From Methanobacterium alkalithermotolerans (GTDB lineage Archaea > Methanobacteriota > Methanobacteria > Methanobacteriales > Methanobacteriaceae): a stretch of 64,000 nucleotides of DNA. The translations under genes were made by a program, and so were the position numbers. The stretch lies in contig NZ_CP058560.1 of assembly GCF_018141185.1 (NCBI RefSeq), positions 620,001-684,000 on the forward strand. Reading direction: 5' to 3'. The notes under the pieces are model-generated. The model ran no database searches. It was given only the letters and a program-made list of their open reading frames with translations, and was not told where the DNA came from. This document shows positions 1 to 11,400 of this stretch, one piece after another; within the stretch, counting starts at the first letter, position 1; each line of letters opens with the position of its first letter.

Positions 1-546
1 ATCTTCAGTAACCGCGCTATCAATATCTTTTTTAGAGCCAATTAAAAGCAATAAAAAGTCTGTTGAAAAACTTAAAACCGAAACAAGAGGGCTGGTTACC
101 TTAGATAATATCTGCATGGGCCGGGCTATTTTTACTGAAATTTTCTCCGGGTTGTTAAGGGCTATCCTTTTAGGCACCAGTTCCCCAATAATCAAAGACA
201 AGTAAGTAATCATTAACACCACAATTACTATACTTAATGATTGACTATAATCTGCAATTAAATTAAATCCACTCAAATAAGTAGCTAAATAAACAGAAAG
301 TGTGGCACCACCAAAAGCACCTGCTAAAATGCCTATAAGTGTTATTCCAATTTGTACTGCAGATAAAAATTCATTAGGAGATTCTGATAGTTTAAGAGCA
401 ATATCAGCGCCCTTATTCCCTTTTTTACTCATTTTTTGTAATTTGATTTTTCGAGAAGAAACGATTGCTATTTCAGCCATAGCCAGGGATCCATTTAAAA
501 GAATGAGTAGTAATATAATAAATAATTCCAAAAAAATATTGTTCAT
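1..546 (-). CDS. CNNM/CBS (HlyC/CorC-type) membrane protein, N-terminal part
   Basis: The reading frame opens at the ATG whose complement is at 544-546 and runs without a stop to the window edge, so only the first 182 residues are present. A GAGGAT ribosome site lies 6 nt upstream. The N-terminus is a long hydrophobic helix, followed by a basic stretch, a run reading LSAVQIGITLIGILAGAFGG and further membrane segments. This is the hallmark of the CNNM (DUF21) transmembrane domain of the HlyC/CorC family, which normally continues into two CBS domains and a small C-terminal domain, here cut off. Family members are linked to Mg2+/Co2+ resistance or export; the substrate here cannot be told. Confidence 0.85.
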   Translation of the reverse strand, partial: MNNIFLELFIILLLILLNGSLAMAEIAIVSSRKIKLQKMSKKGNKGADIALKLSESPNEFLSAVQIGITLIGILAGAFGGATLSVYLATYLSGFNLIADYSQSLSIVIVVLMITYLSLIIGELVPKRIALNNPEKISVKIARPMQILSKVTSPLVSVLSFSTDFLLLLIGSKKDIDSAVTED

Positions 547-701
547 GTCGTTATCCTCAATTTTTTAATAAATATTCTATTAAACTATGATGCTTCATTT
601 ATTTAAACTTTAAATATTTCATTTAAATTCTAAAATTAGCCTAAATCAAATAAATAATTACTAAAAATGATTAGTTTTTCAAGTAGTTATTCATTATTAA
701 T

Positions 702-1886
702 TCAGTGAATATTAATCATCCCGGGATTATCACCTGTAATACACTTTCCCCCTTTTTTAGTTACAATAAATGTATTTTCTATTCCCACCATCCCTAAATC
801 TTTTATTGCTTTTTTAGGTTCCAGGGCTAAGACCATTCCCTCCTGGAGTGGCTCAAGAAACCCCGGGGCAATAACTGGTAACTCATCTATGATTAAGCCA
901 ATACCATGCCCTAAAAACTTCACCTGGTTATCCCCATAGCCCATGAAATTTTCTAAAAATGCTGGCTCTAAATCATCCATAATTTGTTGATAAATCTCAG
1001 CAGGTATGGCCCCTGGTTTTAAGAGACTTGCCAATTTATTTTGTATATGCACACACCTTTCATGGTCTTCCCGGGCACTTTGAGGTAGGGAACCTTTAAA
1101 CAGGTAGGTCATGGTTTTATCAGTATGATAGCCCTGCACTCCACATCCTACATCCACAAATACCACTTCCCCCTCTTTTAGTTTTCTATTTGAAGCAAAA
1201 AGGGGTACTGCCGGAGATCCGTAGTTACCTCCGGGACTATTTAGATAAGAGGGATAAATGGAACTATCTCCAAAGCAAATCTGACCCAGCACCATCTGGG
1301 TGTCAAACATACCAAAACGGGTGACACCATGGTGTCCCTCCTGGATCATCAACTGGTAAATACTGGCTGTAAGCTGGGATTCTGTAATTCCTGTTTTTAA
1401 TAAGGAAGGAACCATCTCTTCCAGGACCCTCCCCTGAATTTTACCTGCCTTTTTCATTAAATCCAGTTCATATTTGCTTTTCAGGGACCTCAATTTATTT
1501 ATAACCGGATCCAGAGATTTAAATCTCTGAACAGGAAAATGTTTACGAAATCTGTGATATTGTCCCAAGGGAAGGTTATCGGTTTCCAGAAAAACTTCTT
1601 CTGGAAAATGAGATATAGTAACGGCTATGTTACGAAAACTGTCCATGGAATTTATATGGGGAAATAAAGATTCTTCTAAAGCTCTTTTATAGCTTCTTCT
1701 CACCCAGAGGGCAGGTTCTTCTTCCCGGGGGATGAGAAGCACCCCATCCTGCATGGTACCGGTAAAATAATACATGTTGATATTGGTAAAAATAGCAGCT
1801 ATTTCCCAGTCAGGGTGGGAATTATCCATTTGATGTTTGAAACCATCCATTCGTTTTTTGAGTTCATCTGCAGGAACTTTTTTCAT
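702..1886 (-). CDS. M24 family metallopeptidase (Xaa-Pro aminopeptidase-like)
   Basis: Cytosolic pita-bread-fold peptidase or a non-catalytic relative. From the ATG at 1886 the protein is 394 residues: an N-terminal creatinase-like domain, then the M24 domain with all five metal ligands visible (Asp245 in VFVDVG, Asp256 in YHTDKT, His327 in GHGIG, Glu356 in ALEPK, Glu370 in GIENT). This fits a two-metal aminopeptidase that releases residues before proline. The frame could be extended to a TTG at 1940, but the ATG at 1886 has an AGGTTAT element upstream and matches where the family begins. It stands alone between divergent neighbours. Exact peptide specificity is unknown. Confidence 0.85.
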   Translation of the reverse strand: MKKVPADELKKRMDGFKHQMDNSHPDWEIAAIFTNINMYYFTGTMQDGVLLIPREEEPALWVRRSYKRALEESLFPHINSMDSFRNIAVTISHFPEEVFLETDNLPLGQYHRFRKHFPVQRFKSLDPVINKLRSLKSKYELDLMKKAGKIQGRVLEEMVPSLLKTGITESQLTASIYQLMIQEGHHGVTRFGMFDTQMVLGQICFGDSSIYPSYLNSPGGNYGSPAVPLFASNRKLKEGEVVFVDVGCGVQGYHTDKTMTYLFKGSLPQSAREDHERCVHIQNKLASLLKPGAIPAEIYQQIMDDLEPAFLENFMGYGDNQVKFLGHGIGLIIDELPVIAPGFLEPLQEGMVLALEPKKAIKDLGMVGIENTFIVTKKGGKCITGDNPGMINIH

Positions 1887-2146
1887 AATATAACCTGTTA
1901 CGTTATCAGAATTTCTTAAGCATACTCCGTTTAAACTCAATTAAAATATATGCATATGACATAAAACTTCTATTGAAGCTCAATGACTATAGATGCATGT
2001 TATATTTTAATTGAAAATCTATGAATATAGATATATAATCTTATCTAACCCTGCAAATTATCCACAAAAATCCAGAAATTGTTTTTTAAATAAGGCTTGT
2101 TAGAAAAAAATATTTTATTGAAATATAAATAATTATACTGGTTATA

Positions 2147-3286
2147 ATGAAGGAATTTAATTTCCCGGTGGGTTATCATGATTTTCACCCGGTAAAAATA
2201 ATTGATTTCCAGTTAAATCGGTGGTATTCCTGGGGTTACACCAATTATGAAGATACTTTAGGTGTTTCATCCCGAATTAAAAGCTTAGAAGATTGGAAAC
2301 CAGAAATGATTCACTTAGCAGAAAGAGCCCTTTCTGAAAATAGATATATGAATGGAGCATTTTATTACCGGGCTAGTGAATTCTTCACTCTACCTGATGA
2401 TCCTGATAAAGAATATTTGTATGATAAATTTATAGAACTGTTTAATAAGGTGTTTTTAGATGATGAAGCAATTCAAAGATTCACAGTCCCTTATGAAAAT
2501 ACATTTTTACCTGTAATTCGTATTCTCTCTCAAGAAGCAGAAAATAAAGGAACTCTTATAATACATGGTGGTTTTGATTCGTTTATAGAAGAATTTTATT
2601 CCATGGGAACCTATTTTTCTCGTTCAGGATATGATGTGATACTTTTTGAAGGCCCAGGGCAGGGTGCGGCACTAAAAAAGTATGGTTTGGCCTTAAATCA
2701 TGAATGGGAAAAACCTGCTAAAGCCATACTGGACTATTTTCAACTAAATGAGGTAACATGGTTAGGCATATCCATGGGGGGTTGGCTCTGCTTCCGGGCC
2801 GCTGCATTTGAACCACGTATAAAAAAGGTTATTGCCTCCAGTGTAGCATTCGATTATATGCAAATTCCAAACCATTTAATACAGGCCGTGGCCCGATTTT
2901 TATTAAAATTTCCAAAAATCCTTAATTATTTCTCTAATTTGCAGATGAAAGGAGATTATCAGGAAAGATGGGGAGTTAATAATTTGATGTACATCACCAA
3001 GAAAAATACTCCTTATGATGCTTCTCAAGTAATATTGAAGTTTAATGAAAAAAATTTAAATTCAGAATCAGTTAAACAAGATGTTTTAATACTTAGTGGA
3101 GATGAAGATCATTTTATACCCTTAAAGATGCATTATAAACAGGTTAAAGCATTGAAAAATGCAAATTCCGTTACAGAACGTATATTTACTAGAAAAGAAC
3201 AGGCACAGAATCATTGTCAGGTAGGAAATATGGGTCTGGCACTGGAAATAATACATAAATGGATAGAAAATAATCCAATGGATTAA
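2147..3286 (+). CDS. alpha/beta hydrolase family protein
   Basis: A 379-residue alpha/beta hydrolase. The nucleophile elbow is GISMG with Ser209. An oxyanion-type HGGFDS stretch lies near residue 140, the acid is probably the Asp of SGDEDHF (about 315), and a C-terminal His in QNHCQ completes the triad. About 115 residues precede the core fold, as in the FrsA/DUF1100-like and 2,6-dihydropseudooxynicotine-hydrolase-like groups. No signal peptide is visible, so it is likely cytosolic. The substrate cannot be inferred. The ribosome site is weak. MsrB follows 45 nt downstream on the same strand. Confidence 0.75.
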   Translation: MKEFNFPVGYHDFHPVKIIDFQLNRWYSWGYTNYEDTLGVSSRIKSLEDWKPEMIHLAERALSENRYMNGAFYYRASEFFTLPDDPDKEYLYDKFIELFNKVFLDDEAIQRFTVPYENTFLPVIRILSQEAENKGTLIIHGGFDSFIEEFYSMGTYFSRSGYDVILFEGPGQGAALKKYGLALNHEWEKPAKAILDYFQLNEVTWLGISMGGWLCFRAAAFEPRIKKVIASSVAFDYMQIPNHLIQAVARFLLKFPKILNYFSNLQMKGDYQERWGVNNLMYITKKNTPYDASQVILKFNEKNLNSESVKQDVLILSGDEDHFIPLKMHYKQVKALKNANSVTERIFTRKEQAQNHCQVGNMGLALEIIHKWIENNPMD

Positions 3287-3331
3287 TAATACAATATTTA
3301 TGAAACTAGTCACATAGTTCTATGTAGTATT

Positions 3332-3799
3332 ATGACATCTGAAGAAAAAAATAAAAAGATACCCATCTACTCAGTTAAAAAAGGGCAAATAGAACTTGTA
3401 GAAAAAATAATAAAAACAGACCAGGAATGGAAAGCTATTTTAAGTCCTGAAGAATTTGATGTAGCTCGAAAAAAAGGAACAGAACTGGCATTTACCGGTA
3501 AATATCATGATCATCATGGTGATGGAATTTATAAGTGTGTTTGCTGTGGAACCGACCTGTTTGATTCTCAGACCAAGTTTGATTCCGGTACCGGATGGCC
3601 CAGTTTCTGGAAAGCAGTGGCCCCTGAAAATATAAAAACACAGTCTGATCGTAGTTTAATGATGGTTAGAACCGAAGCCTTATGTGCCCGCTGTGATGCT
3701 CATCTGGGGCATGTTTTTGATGATGGACCCGCTCCTACTGGGCTGAGGTACTGTATGAATTCGGCGGCCTTAAAATTCCTTCCCCGGGAAGTAATATAA
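3332..3799 (+). CDS. msrB: peptide-methionine (R)-S-oxide reductase MsrB
   Basis: Repairs R-methionine sulfoxide in proteins using a reductant such as thioredoxin. The 155-residue protein shows the whole MsrB domain: a zinc site made of two CxxC pairs (CVCCGTDLF near residue 67 and CARCDAHLGHVF near 115), the conserved GTGWPSFWKAV stretch, and the catalytic Cys in RYCMNSAALKF. About 40 extra N-terminal residues precede the domain. It is followed 22 nt later by nreA on the same strand, so the two may be co-transcribed, grouping protein repair with DNA repair. Length and motifs are normal for the family. Confidence 0.95.
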   Translation: MTSEEKNKKIPIYSVKKGQIELVEKIIKTDQEWKAILSPEEFDVARKKGTELAFTGKYHDHHGDGIYKCVCCGTDLFDSQTKFDSGTGWPSFWKAVAPENIKTQSDRSLMMVRTEALCARCDAHLGHVFDDGPAPTGLRYCMNSAALKFLPREVI

Positions 3800-3821
3800 C
3801 TAAACTAAGGATTTAGTTTCA

Positions 3822-4997
3822 ATGCTTAAAACTAAAAATGCTTATCTGCAGAAATTAACCGCCCATATGAAGATGCGTTCGGTGAAGGTGGGTCCAGAGA
3901 TGGAAGGTAGTACTCCTCCTTCCGTATTTATTGGTAGCTGGAATTATCCCCAGGTATATGCCGGTCCCATGATGGTTCCTCAGCAGGGTGATACTTATAT
4001 TATGGATTCACCGGAGTCCTGGATTCCAGGAGAAAAAACCCAGGAGGATATAATTGGGTACCGCTTATCCCTGGTGCGGGGAAAGCAGCGCATCGGTGTG
4101 GGAGATATTGATAATTCATTTGTTGAAAAATTGCAGGATATTTCCCTGGCATCTAGTTCTATTGATAGTGAAGCTACTTTTAATAAACGTCCCCGTGGAT
4201 TATCTTTTAGTGAAGAAACCACACCACACGGTCCCAGTGCCATTTTAGAGAGTTTTGATATAGATAGTGTTAAATGGGATCGGGAGCTGGAGAAAGTATT
4301 CTATGATACGGATCTTAAATCCAGACAAGCCCTTCATGATTTACATCAAAAGGGAGTGCCCTTTTCCAGCATGCAAAAAGCCTTCTCAGTAGGAGCCATG
4401 GGTACTACAAAAAGAAGAAAACTGGTACCCACCCGCTGGTCTATTACTGCCTGTGATAGTACCCTGGCTGATGATCTACTTAAGAAGGTTAGAAACTATG
4501 ATATACTGGATGTGCATCGAGTTTATGAGTTTTCCAGTTTGAATAATTATTATGCTATCATTTTAATCCCCACTGAATGGCAGTATGAATGGATGGAAGC
4601 ATTTATAAGAGTTTTAGGTAAAGAAGAACTCATATTTTCAGATTATGAGAATAATGGAGGCAAGAAAGAGTATTCCCGGGTGGGCGGTTGTTATTATACC
4701 TGTAAAATGGGAGTACTGGATGCCCTGGATAAAGAAAAAAAACAAGCCGGGGCCCTGGTTCTTAGAGAGGCTTATGATGGTTACATTCCCCTGGGTGTGT
4801 TTAATGTGAGGGAGAATGTAAAAAATGCCATGCAGAATCAGTATAAAGAATTTGAAGACCTGAAAACTTCATTAAAATATGTGGGTTCCCACTTAAAAAT
4901 ATCTCTAAGCAGGTTTATTAAACAAAGTGACTTGATCCAGGAATTATTGAGATCAAGGCAAAGTACCCTGGATGCTTACTTTAAAAAGGAAAATTAA
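3822..4997 (+). CDS. nreA: archaeal DNA repair protein NreA
   Basis: A 391-residue member of the Nre family, an archaeal group implicated in DNA damage repair together with the sliding clamp. The sequence carries the conserved N-terminal core (GPEMEGSTPPSVFIGSWNYP, then YAGPM and WIPGEKT) and ends with QSTLDAYF followed by a basic tail, a good PCNA-interacting (PIP) box. The N-terminal zinc finger of NreB-type proteins is absent, which supports NreA. The mechanism of the family is not established in the literature I know. It lies 22 nt after msrB. Confidence 0.85.
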   Translation: MLKTKNAYLQKLTAHMKMRSVKVGPEMEGSTPPSVFIGSWNYPQVYAGPMMVPQQGDTYIMDSPESWIPGEKTQEDIIGYRLSLVRGKQRIGVGDIDNSFVEKLQDISLASSSIDSEATFNKRPRGLSFSEETTPHGPSAILESFDIDSVKWDRELEKVFYDTDLKSRQALHDLHQKGVPFSSMQKAFSVGAMGTTKRRKLVPTRWSITACDSTLADDLLKKVRNYDILDVHRVYEFSSLNNYYAIILIPTEWQYEWMEAFIRVLGKEELIFSDYENNGGKKEYSRVGGCYYTCKMGVLDALDKEKKQAGALVLREAYDGYIPLGVFNVRENVKNAMQNQYKEFEDLKTSLKYVGSHLKISLSRFIKQSDLIQELLRSRQSTLDAYFKKEN

Positions 4998-5050
4998 AAG
5001 ATTTAATATTATTTTTTTAAAAGCACTGCTAGAGTCAGGAGAGATTAAAT

Positions 5051-6028
5051 TTGAATTTAACTTTTAAAAGACCTCACCCCGAAACCATGGATGCTATGAT
5101 TAGTGCCCTTAAAGATAAAAAACTATATCCTGGTACTCATCCCCGGTTAATTGATGCTCAGGATAAAATAAAGGTTTTTACTGGCCATAAATACGCCAGA
5201 GTAGTTAATAGTGGTAATTCAGCCATAATGGTTGCTATGAATTCCTTAGAAGATCCTTTCCTGATTCCAGATCAGGGGGCCTGGTCTGGTTTTTTAAAAC
5301 TGGCTGGTTTTCTAAAAAAAGATGTAATAGAATTAAAAACTCATAAGGGATATTTATCCGTGGATTTAATGGAAGAATCATTAAGTAAGATTAATGCAAA
5401 ACCCGGAGCGTTATTCATTACCAGTTTTGCAGCTTACACTGCCGAACAGCCCCTTAAAGAGTTATTTGATTTCTGCCAAAGCAATGAAATTAAACTGGTG
5501 GAAGATGCATCCGGCGGGATAGGAGACCCTGAAGCGAGACTGGGGAATGGTGAAAATGCCCACGTAATTGTAGCTTCTACTGGTTCGCCGAAAATGGTTA
5601 ATGTAGGTAGTGGAGGTTTTATTAGTACCAGCAAGCAAGATATACTGGATAAATCCAGTATATTATTGAGGACTCTTAGAGGGAGTCCTGTAACCGGGGC
5701 AGGTATAGCCCGGGAAATAGATTTCTCCAGGGAAAACCTAAAAGAAGCAAGCAGTGCAGTTGATTATATAAAAAAAAGGATTGGAAATGTGTTACATCCG
5801 GATAAGAGGGGAATAAATGTGATTATTCCCTGCCAGAACCCCCCTGAAACTGCCCGGGCATTAAGAAAATTCTTAAATGCAGAAGGAAAAAGTATAATCA
5901 CCACCTGTCCTCTTTATGATCGTGTGCTGGATAAAGCCATTTGTGTGGAAATTAAGAATCTGGCCCTGGAATCTTTAAATGAAGATAATCTACAGGAAAT
6001 GGTGGAAATTTTATTAGAAATGATTTAA
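5051..6028 (+). CDS. DegT/DnrJ/EryC1-like PLP-fold protein
   Basis: A 325-residue protein with the layout of fold-type I PLP enzymes of the DegT/StrS group. It has an N-terminal substrate-loop-like segment, a cofactor-phosphate-type NSGNSAIM turn near residue 57, an acidic VEDASGGIGD motif near 150 (PLP ring contact) and a Lys in STGSPKMVN near 180 that could form the internal aldimine. It is shorter than most sugar aminotransferases (about 370), so activity is uncertain. The TTG start is chosen because an AGGAGAG ribosome site (5037-5043) sits 7 nt upstream. No sugar genes adjoin it, so the role is unknown. Confidence 0.6.
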   Translation: MNLTFKRPHPETMDAMISALKDKKLYPGTHPRLIDAQDKIKVFTGHKYARVVNSGNSAIMVAMNSLEDPFLIPDQGAWSGFLKLAGFLKKDVIELKTHKGYLSVDLMEESLSKINAKPGALFITSFAAYTAEQPLKELFDFCQSNEIKLVEDASGGIGDPEARLGNGENAHVIVASTGSPKMVNVGSGGFISTSKQDILDKSSILLRTLRGSPVTGAGIAREIDFSRENLKEASSAVDYIKKRIGNVLHPDKRGINVIIPCQNPPETARALRKFLNAEGKSIITTCPLYDRVLDKAICVEIKNLALESLNEDNLQEMVEILLEMI

Positions 6029-6044
6029 ATTATATATAATCGTA

Positions 6045-6542
6045 TTATTTATCAATAATTAAAAGAGTGGTCTTTTCCAGGATTAAGGAGATTAATCCTC
6101 CGGCTGATTTAATTTCAAGATCAGATAAGCCATAAATTTGTTTTAAAGTGTTTTCCTCAGGGATTAAAACGTCATCATCCCTTTTAAAAAACTCTTCCAT
6201 TTTTTTTATTATTGAATCATCACAGCCCACCACTACAGCACATATCTCCATAGAGCCTTCTTTTAATCCCAGTATATTTATTGCTTTTGATATTTGTCTT
6301 TGAGCCGATGTTCTAAGGCATATTTCCATTCCCAAATTATGGGCAATGTTATATCCTTCTTGAAATGCATTTAAAGCATGGAGAGTGGCATGTAAGGCAT
6401 GTTTTTTTCCGGCCACCGCCGGGGCATTCATAAGCTGGATGGTGCAATCACCAGAAATTTCATCAATCCAGGATAAGGTGCTTCCCACATTATCAATATG
6501 GGCTCTAAATCCCATTATCTGGATTTTTTCTAATCCTTTCAT
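6045..6542 (-). CDS. cgi121: KEOPS complex subunit Cgi121
   Basis: Accessory subunit of the KEOPS complex, which makes the universal N6-threonylcarbamoyladenosine at position 37 of ANN-decoding tRNAs. In archaea Cgi121 binds the Bud32 kinase and tRNA. The 165-residue protein shows the family pattern: an IQLMNAPAVAGKKHALHATL segment followed by a helix, then EICLRTSAQRQISKAINILG. A GGGGAG ribosome site precedes the ATG. It converges with the PLP-fold gene and is followed on the same strand (upstream in reading direction) by a separate citramalate synthase gene. No other KEOPS subunit is nearby. Confidence 0.85.
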   Translation of the reverse strand: MKGLEKIQIMGFRAHIDNVGSTLSWIDEISGDCTIQLMNAPAVAGKKHALHATLHALNAFQEGYNIAHNLGMEICLRTSAQRQISKAINILGLKEGSMEICAVVVGCDDSIIKKMEEFFKRDDDVLIPEENTLKQIYGLSDLEIKSAGGLISLILEKTTLLIIDK

Positions 6543-6609
6543 AAAATCTCCCCTGGTAAAAAAGCTGTTAAAATATGATTAATGGGTGGGTAAAAAATGA
6601 TTAATATAA

Positions 6610-8121
<1,512 letters not shown>

Positions 8122-8283
8122 TTTAAATCCCCTGTTAATTTTTTTTTTAGAATCCTAATAATTTGATTTACTGCATATGCATGTAGATAATACTAAATAA
8201 TGAATTTAAAAATTTATATGATATATTGGTGCTCAAAGCATATATAAAAATTGAAGATATAACTCATGGACAGTGGCTATAAT

Positions 8284-9309
8284 CTATTCTTTTACCAGGA
8301 CAGAAATGACACGAGTTAAACTTTTATGCATTCTAATCTCATGCCGATCCACTAATTTGAAGGGAGTGTCATTTAATAGGTCATTTAAATCCACATAGTG
8401 TGGGGTAGCTATACATATTCGGCCATCTTCTTTAAGGTTATCACTTACAGATTCTAAAAACTCCTTATAGATTTTTCCACTATCTTCACCGGCTGTAGAA
8501 GCAGATATACCATAAGGAGGATCAGTTACCACTGCTTTTACTTTTTCATCCAATTTCAAATATCTGGCATCAGATTTTAAAACCTTGAAATCTTTTATAT
8601 GGTAGTATTTCAGATTTTCTTTTGTGCCCTGCACCATTTTCTCGTCGATATCAGTTCCTACAACACAGGCCCCAATAATGCCCGCCTCAATTAATATCCC
8701 TCCAGTTCCACAAAAAGGATCCAAAAGTAAATCTCCAGGAATTATTTGGGATAAGTTAACCATGCAACGGGCCAATTTAGGACTCATGGATCCCGGGTAG
8801 AAAAATGGTCTTTTATGAGGTTTAAGATCAAAAAAGTGTTTTTTATCAATCTTTACTTTCCTGACTCCAATAAGGGCTAAGGAATTGGTTATAAGAACCC
8901 TGATAAAGGTGGAGGGTTTTTCAAGTTTTACCTTACTTTTATCCCCTACCATCTTCTTTACAATATTTCCCAGTTCTTTTTCCATTTCCTGGCAATCAAT
9001 ATCTTTGGTGCATCCTATTTGTTTGACTCTGATTGCAAAATCAGGTCCCAGAATATCCTTCCATTTAATTTTAGAAAAGATTTGTGGAATTTTATGAGGA
9101 TTTGATTCTGTAATAAACTGGGAAATCTCATGGGCATATCCCATTCTTTTACCCAGGAGGAGAGAAATATCTTCCAGAGTTTTAAGTTTAATTATTCCCT
9201 GTTCTACTATTTCCAGATGATAATCAATTTTTTCAGCATTAAGAACCGCCTCCAGTTCAGCCAGGGGTAAGGTCTCATTTTCACGGGATAATATTAAAAA
9301 GAGTTCCAT
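8284..9309 (-). CDS. tRNA (guanine(10)-N2)-dimethyltransferase (Trm-G10/Trm11 type)
   Basis: A 341-residue tRNA methyltransferase of the THUMP class. The N-terminal half (about residues 45-155) fits a THUMP RNA-binding domain. The C-terminal half is a Rossmann methyltransferase with SAM motif LLDPFCGTGGILIEAG (195-210), an acidic GTDID (218-222) and catalytic motif DPPYG (263-267). Archaeal homologues make N2-methyl- and N2,N2-dimethylguanosine at tRNA position 10. The start overlaps the 3' end of the geranylgeranyl reductase gene by 16 nt, with GAGGAT upstream, so translation of the two is probably coupled. Confidence 0.85.
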   Translation of the reverse strand: MELFLILSRENETLPLAELEAVLNAEKIDYHLEIVEQGIIKLKTLEDISLLLGKRMGYAHEISQFITESNPHKIPQIFSKIKWKDILGPDFAIRVKQIGCTKDIDCQEMEKELGNIVKKMVGDKSKVKLEKPSTFIRVLITNSLALIGVRKVKIDKKHFFDLKPHKRPFFYPGSMSPKLARCMVNLSQIIPGDLLLDPFCGTGGILIEAGIIGACVVGTDIDEKMVQGTKENLKYYHIKDFKVLKSDARYLKLDEKVKAVVTDPPYGISASTAGEDSGKIYKEFLESVSDNLKEDGRICIATPHYVDLNDLLNDTPFKLVDRHEIRMHKSLTRVISVLVKE

Positions 9310-10478
9310 AACCGGGACATCCTCCTATATAGCAATTGAGGGAGTACAGAAAACAATACACCTCTTTTTATCATTTCTTTAACCAGAAGGGATTGGGAAT
9401 CCATATCACCATAAGAAGATATCAAATCTTCAGCACCCTTTTCTTTTAATTTCAGGAACATATTATCTAATTCCTGATTTTTAAGTTCCTGGAAAGTTTT
9501 TTGTACCTCCAGCTGGTTTTTAAGCTCTTTTAAGAATTTATTCTTATAACTGGTTTCATAATTCTTTAATAGTTGAGGATCATCATTTTCCAGGGATTCT
9601 ATGACAGCTTCTGCCGCAAATTTAGCACATTCAAATCCAATTAAAAGTCCTCCCCCGGTGGTTGGCTTTACCTGAGAAGCAGCATCTCCTATAATAATAG
9701 CCCGGTTTTCCACAATTTTTTTATTCAAGTCAAATAAGGGTATTTTTCCATGATACTTATTTATGACTTTAGCTTTCTGAAATTTATCATTAGAATTAAT
9801 GAAATTATTTAATATGTTATTCAATTTTTTATAATCATGGTGCCCGAAAAGTCCCAGGCGGGATATAGAGGTGGATAAGGGAATGGACCATATAAATCCC
9901 GGGGAAATTTGTTCATCCACATAAACATCCACGAAATCTGTTTCCAGAGTATTGTTTTTCATTTTAATAAGAAACTGGGCCGCATTTACAGAATTACGGG
10001 AGTTATTTATAGCAGTAGAAACTACCGAAGAATGGCCTCCACATCCGGCAACTATTTTTGATTGGAGTACCTTTCCACTTTTATTAGCCATTTTAACTTT
10101 GCAAGAAGAGGTATCCACATCTGAAACTTTATGCTGGAGTAGAATCTCAGCCCCGGCATCCTGGGCTTTTTGGGAAAGATAATTATCATATCCCACCCGA
10201 TCAATTACATAAGCTTGTGTTTCCTTTTTAGAAACCTTTAGAATATGATCAGAAGGGGAATGGAGATAAGCCCCCCTCACCTTATTAATTATGAATTCAT
10301 CAGGCAGGTCATTTATTTTAGTGATTTTTGCACCTAATAGTCCTGCGCATTGAAGGGGAAGTCCTATATTCTTTTTCTTTTCCAGAACCCCTACTTTATA
10401 ACCCTCTTCTGCCATGTAGTTAGCAAAGGTAGATCCTACCGGCCCGGCCCCAACTACCAATACATCATAATCTACCAT
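9294..10478 (-). CDS. geranylgeranyl reductase family flavoprotein
   Basis: FAD-dependent reductase that saturates the isoprenoid double bonds of archaeal ether lipids (digeranylgeranylglycerophospholipid reductase type). From the ATG at 10478 it is 394 residues. The FAD dinucleotide motif VVGAGPVGSTFANYMAEEG starts near residue 7, PLQCAGLLG follows near 43, and the second FAD site IIGDAASQVKPTTGGGL is in the C-terminal half. The frame extends to a TTG at 10502, but AGGAGATAAT ends just before the ATG at 10478 and lies inside that extension, which argues strongly for the shorter form. It overlaps the downstream methyltransferase gene. The family has paralogues, so the exact lipid substrate is not certain. 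Confidence 0.85.
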   Translation of the reverse strand: MVDYDVLVVGAGPVGSTFANYMAEEGYKVGVLEKKKNIGLPLQCAGLLGAKITKINDLPDEFIINKVRGAYLHSPSDHILKVSKKETQAYVIDRVGYDNYLSQKAQDAGAEILLQHKVSDVDTSSCKVKMANKSGKVLQSKIVAGCGGHSSVVSTAINNSRNSVNAAQFLIKMKNNTLETDFVDVYVDEQISPGFIWSIPLSTSISRLGLFGHHDYKKLNNILNNFINSNDKFQKAKVINKYHGKIPLFDLNKKIVENRAIIIGDAASQVKPTTGGGLLIGFECAKFAAEAVIESLENDDPQLLKNYETSYKNKFLKELKNQLEVQKTFQELKNQELDNMFLKLKEKGAEDLISSYGDMDSQSLLVKEMIKRGVLFSVLPQLLYRRMSRLWNSF

Positions 10479-10634
10479 ATTATCTCCTGAAATCTGTTTC
10501 AAATTTAAAATTATATTCTAATTAGCAAGATAAAAAAACCTTTCTAAATAAGGTTAAAAAAATTATATCCAAAAAGAGGTGCATTATCCCATTTAAATAG
10601 TCTTAGAATCTATTAACCACTATCCTATAAAAAA

Positions 10635-11318
10635 TTATCTTTTAAATTTCCGGGCATGATTTTCCATTATTGGTTTTTTACCCCTGCGAGGGGGATTTTG
10701 AGTGTAAATTTCTCCATTTGTCTCCCCTTCTATCTCTTTTTGGATTTCTCTGGCCATTTGAGTATAGGATAAATTTTGGTCTATCATCCGGTTAATTTTA
10801 TCTTCTAAATGGTAGGGTTGAGGAATATTTTCCAGAATAATACTGGTATTTTCATGACCACTGAATATTTCGATATCTCCTGAAGAGAAAATCCTCTCCA
10901 GTAAATTTTGATAAATTACCACATCCTGGACTTTGTTATAGCGGATATATGATCTCTTTTTATTTAGCATGCCTTTTTGAATGATTATTCTCTGATTGGT
11001 AAGTATATATTCCGTGAATTTCCAGGATATTAAGTCCCAAACTGCCCATAATATTAAAAAGAAAATTATAAGCAGAATAGCAATACTTACCCCCTGTACC
11101 AGAGGTATCTGAACAAATTCAATTAGATAACTCTGAATAGTAACTGTAAAGGAAATTATGGAGTTGAATGAATAAAAAAGTAGGCCAATGAATAGTATTT
11201 TAATAATAGCCGATTTGCTGTGAATGAAAATACGGGGCCTGGTTCTTAATATGACTTTTTCCCCATCGGGATATGAATTTCTATTTGTTCCGAACATTTT
11301 ATCATAAATAACTATCAT
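10635..11318 (-). CDS. membrane protein with bacterial-type PH domain (DUF304)
   Basis: A 227-residue membrane protein. Two hydrophobic segments lie at about residues 40-62 and 73-95. They are followed by a bacterial PH (YdbT/DUF304) domain starting at TEYILTNQRIIIQKGML and running through VQDVVIYQNLLERIFSSGD. A basic C-terminal tail rich in Arg and Lys follows. PH domains of this family have no firmly known ligand. The ATG at 11318 is preferred because GGTGAT lies immediately upstream; the GTG at 11324 would sit within that ribosome site. It is a single gene, divergent from UPF0280. Confidence 0.75.
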   Translation of the reverse strand: MIVIYDKMFGTNRNSYPDGEKVILRTRPRIFIHSKSAIIKILFIGLLFYSFNSIISFTVTIQSYLIEFVQIPLVQGVSIAILLIIFFLILWAVWDLISWKFTEYILTNQRIIIQKGMLNKKRSYIRYNKVQDVVIYQNLLERIFSSGDIEIFSGHENTSIILENIPQPYHLEDKINRMIDQNLSYTQMAREIQKEIEGETNGEIYTQNPPRRGKKPIMENHARKFKR

Positions 11319-11400
11319 TATCACCTTAAATATTTTTTATGGGTAAATTTCCAAAAGAATTAGTTTAATTTATTTTAAAAGACACCCATAGATTATTTTG

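Noticed and set aside
1887..1940. N-terminal extension of the M24 peptidase from a TTG
   Set aside because: No ribosome site precedes it, and the ATG at 1886 fits the family start.
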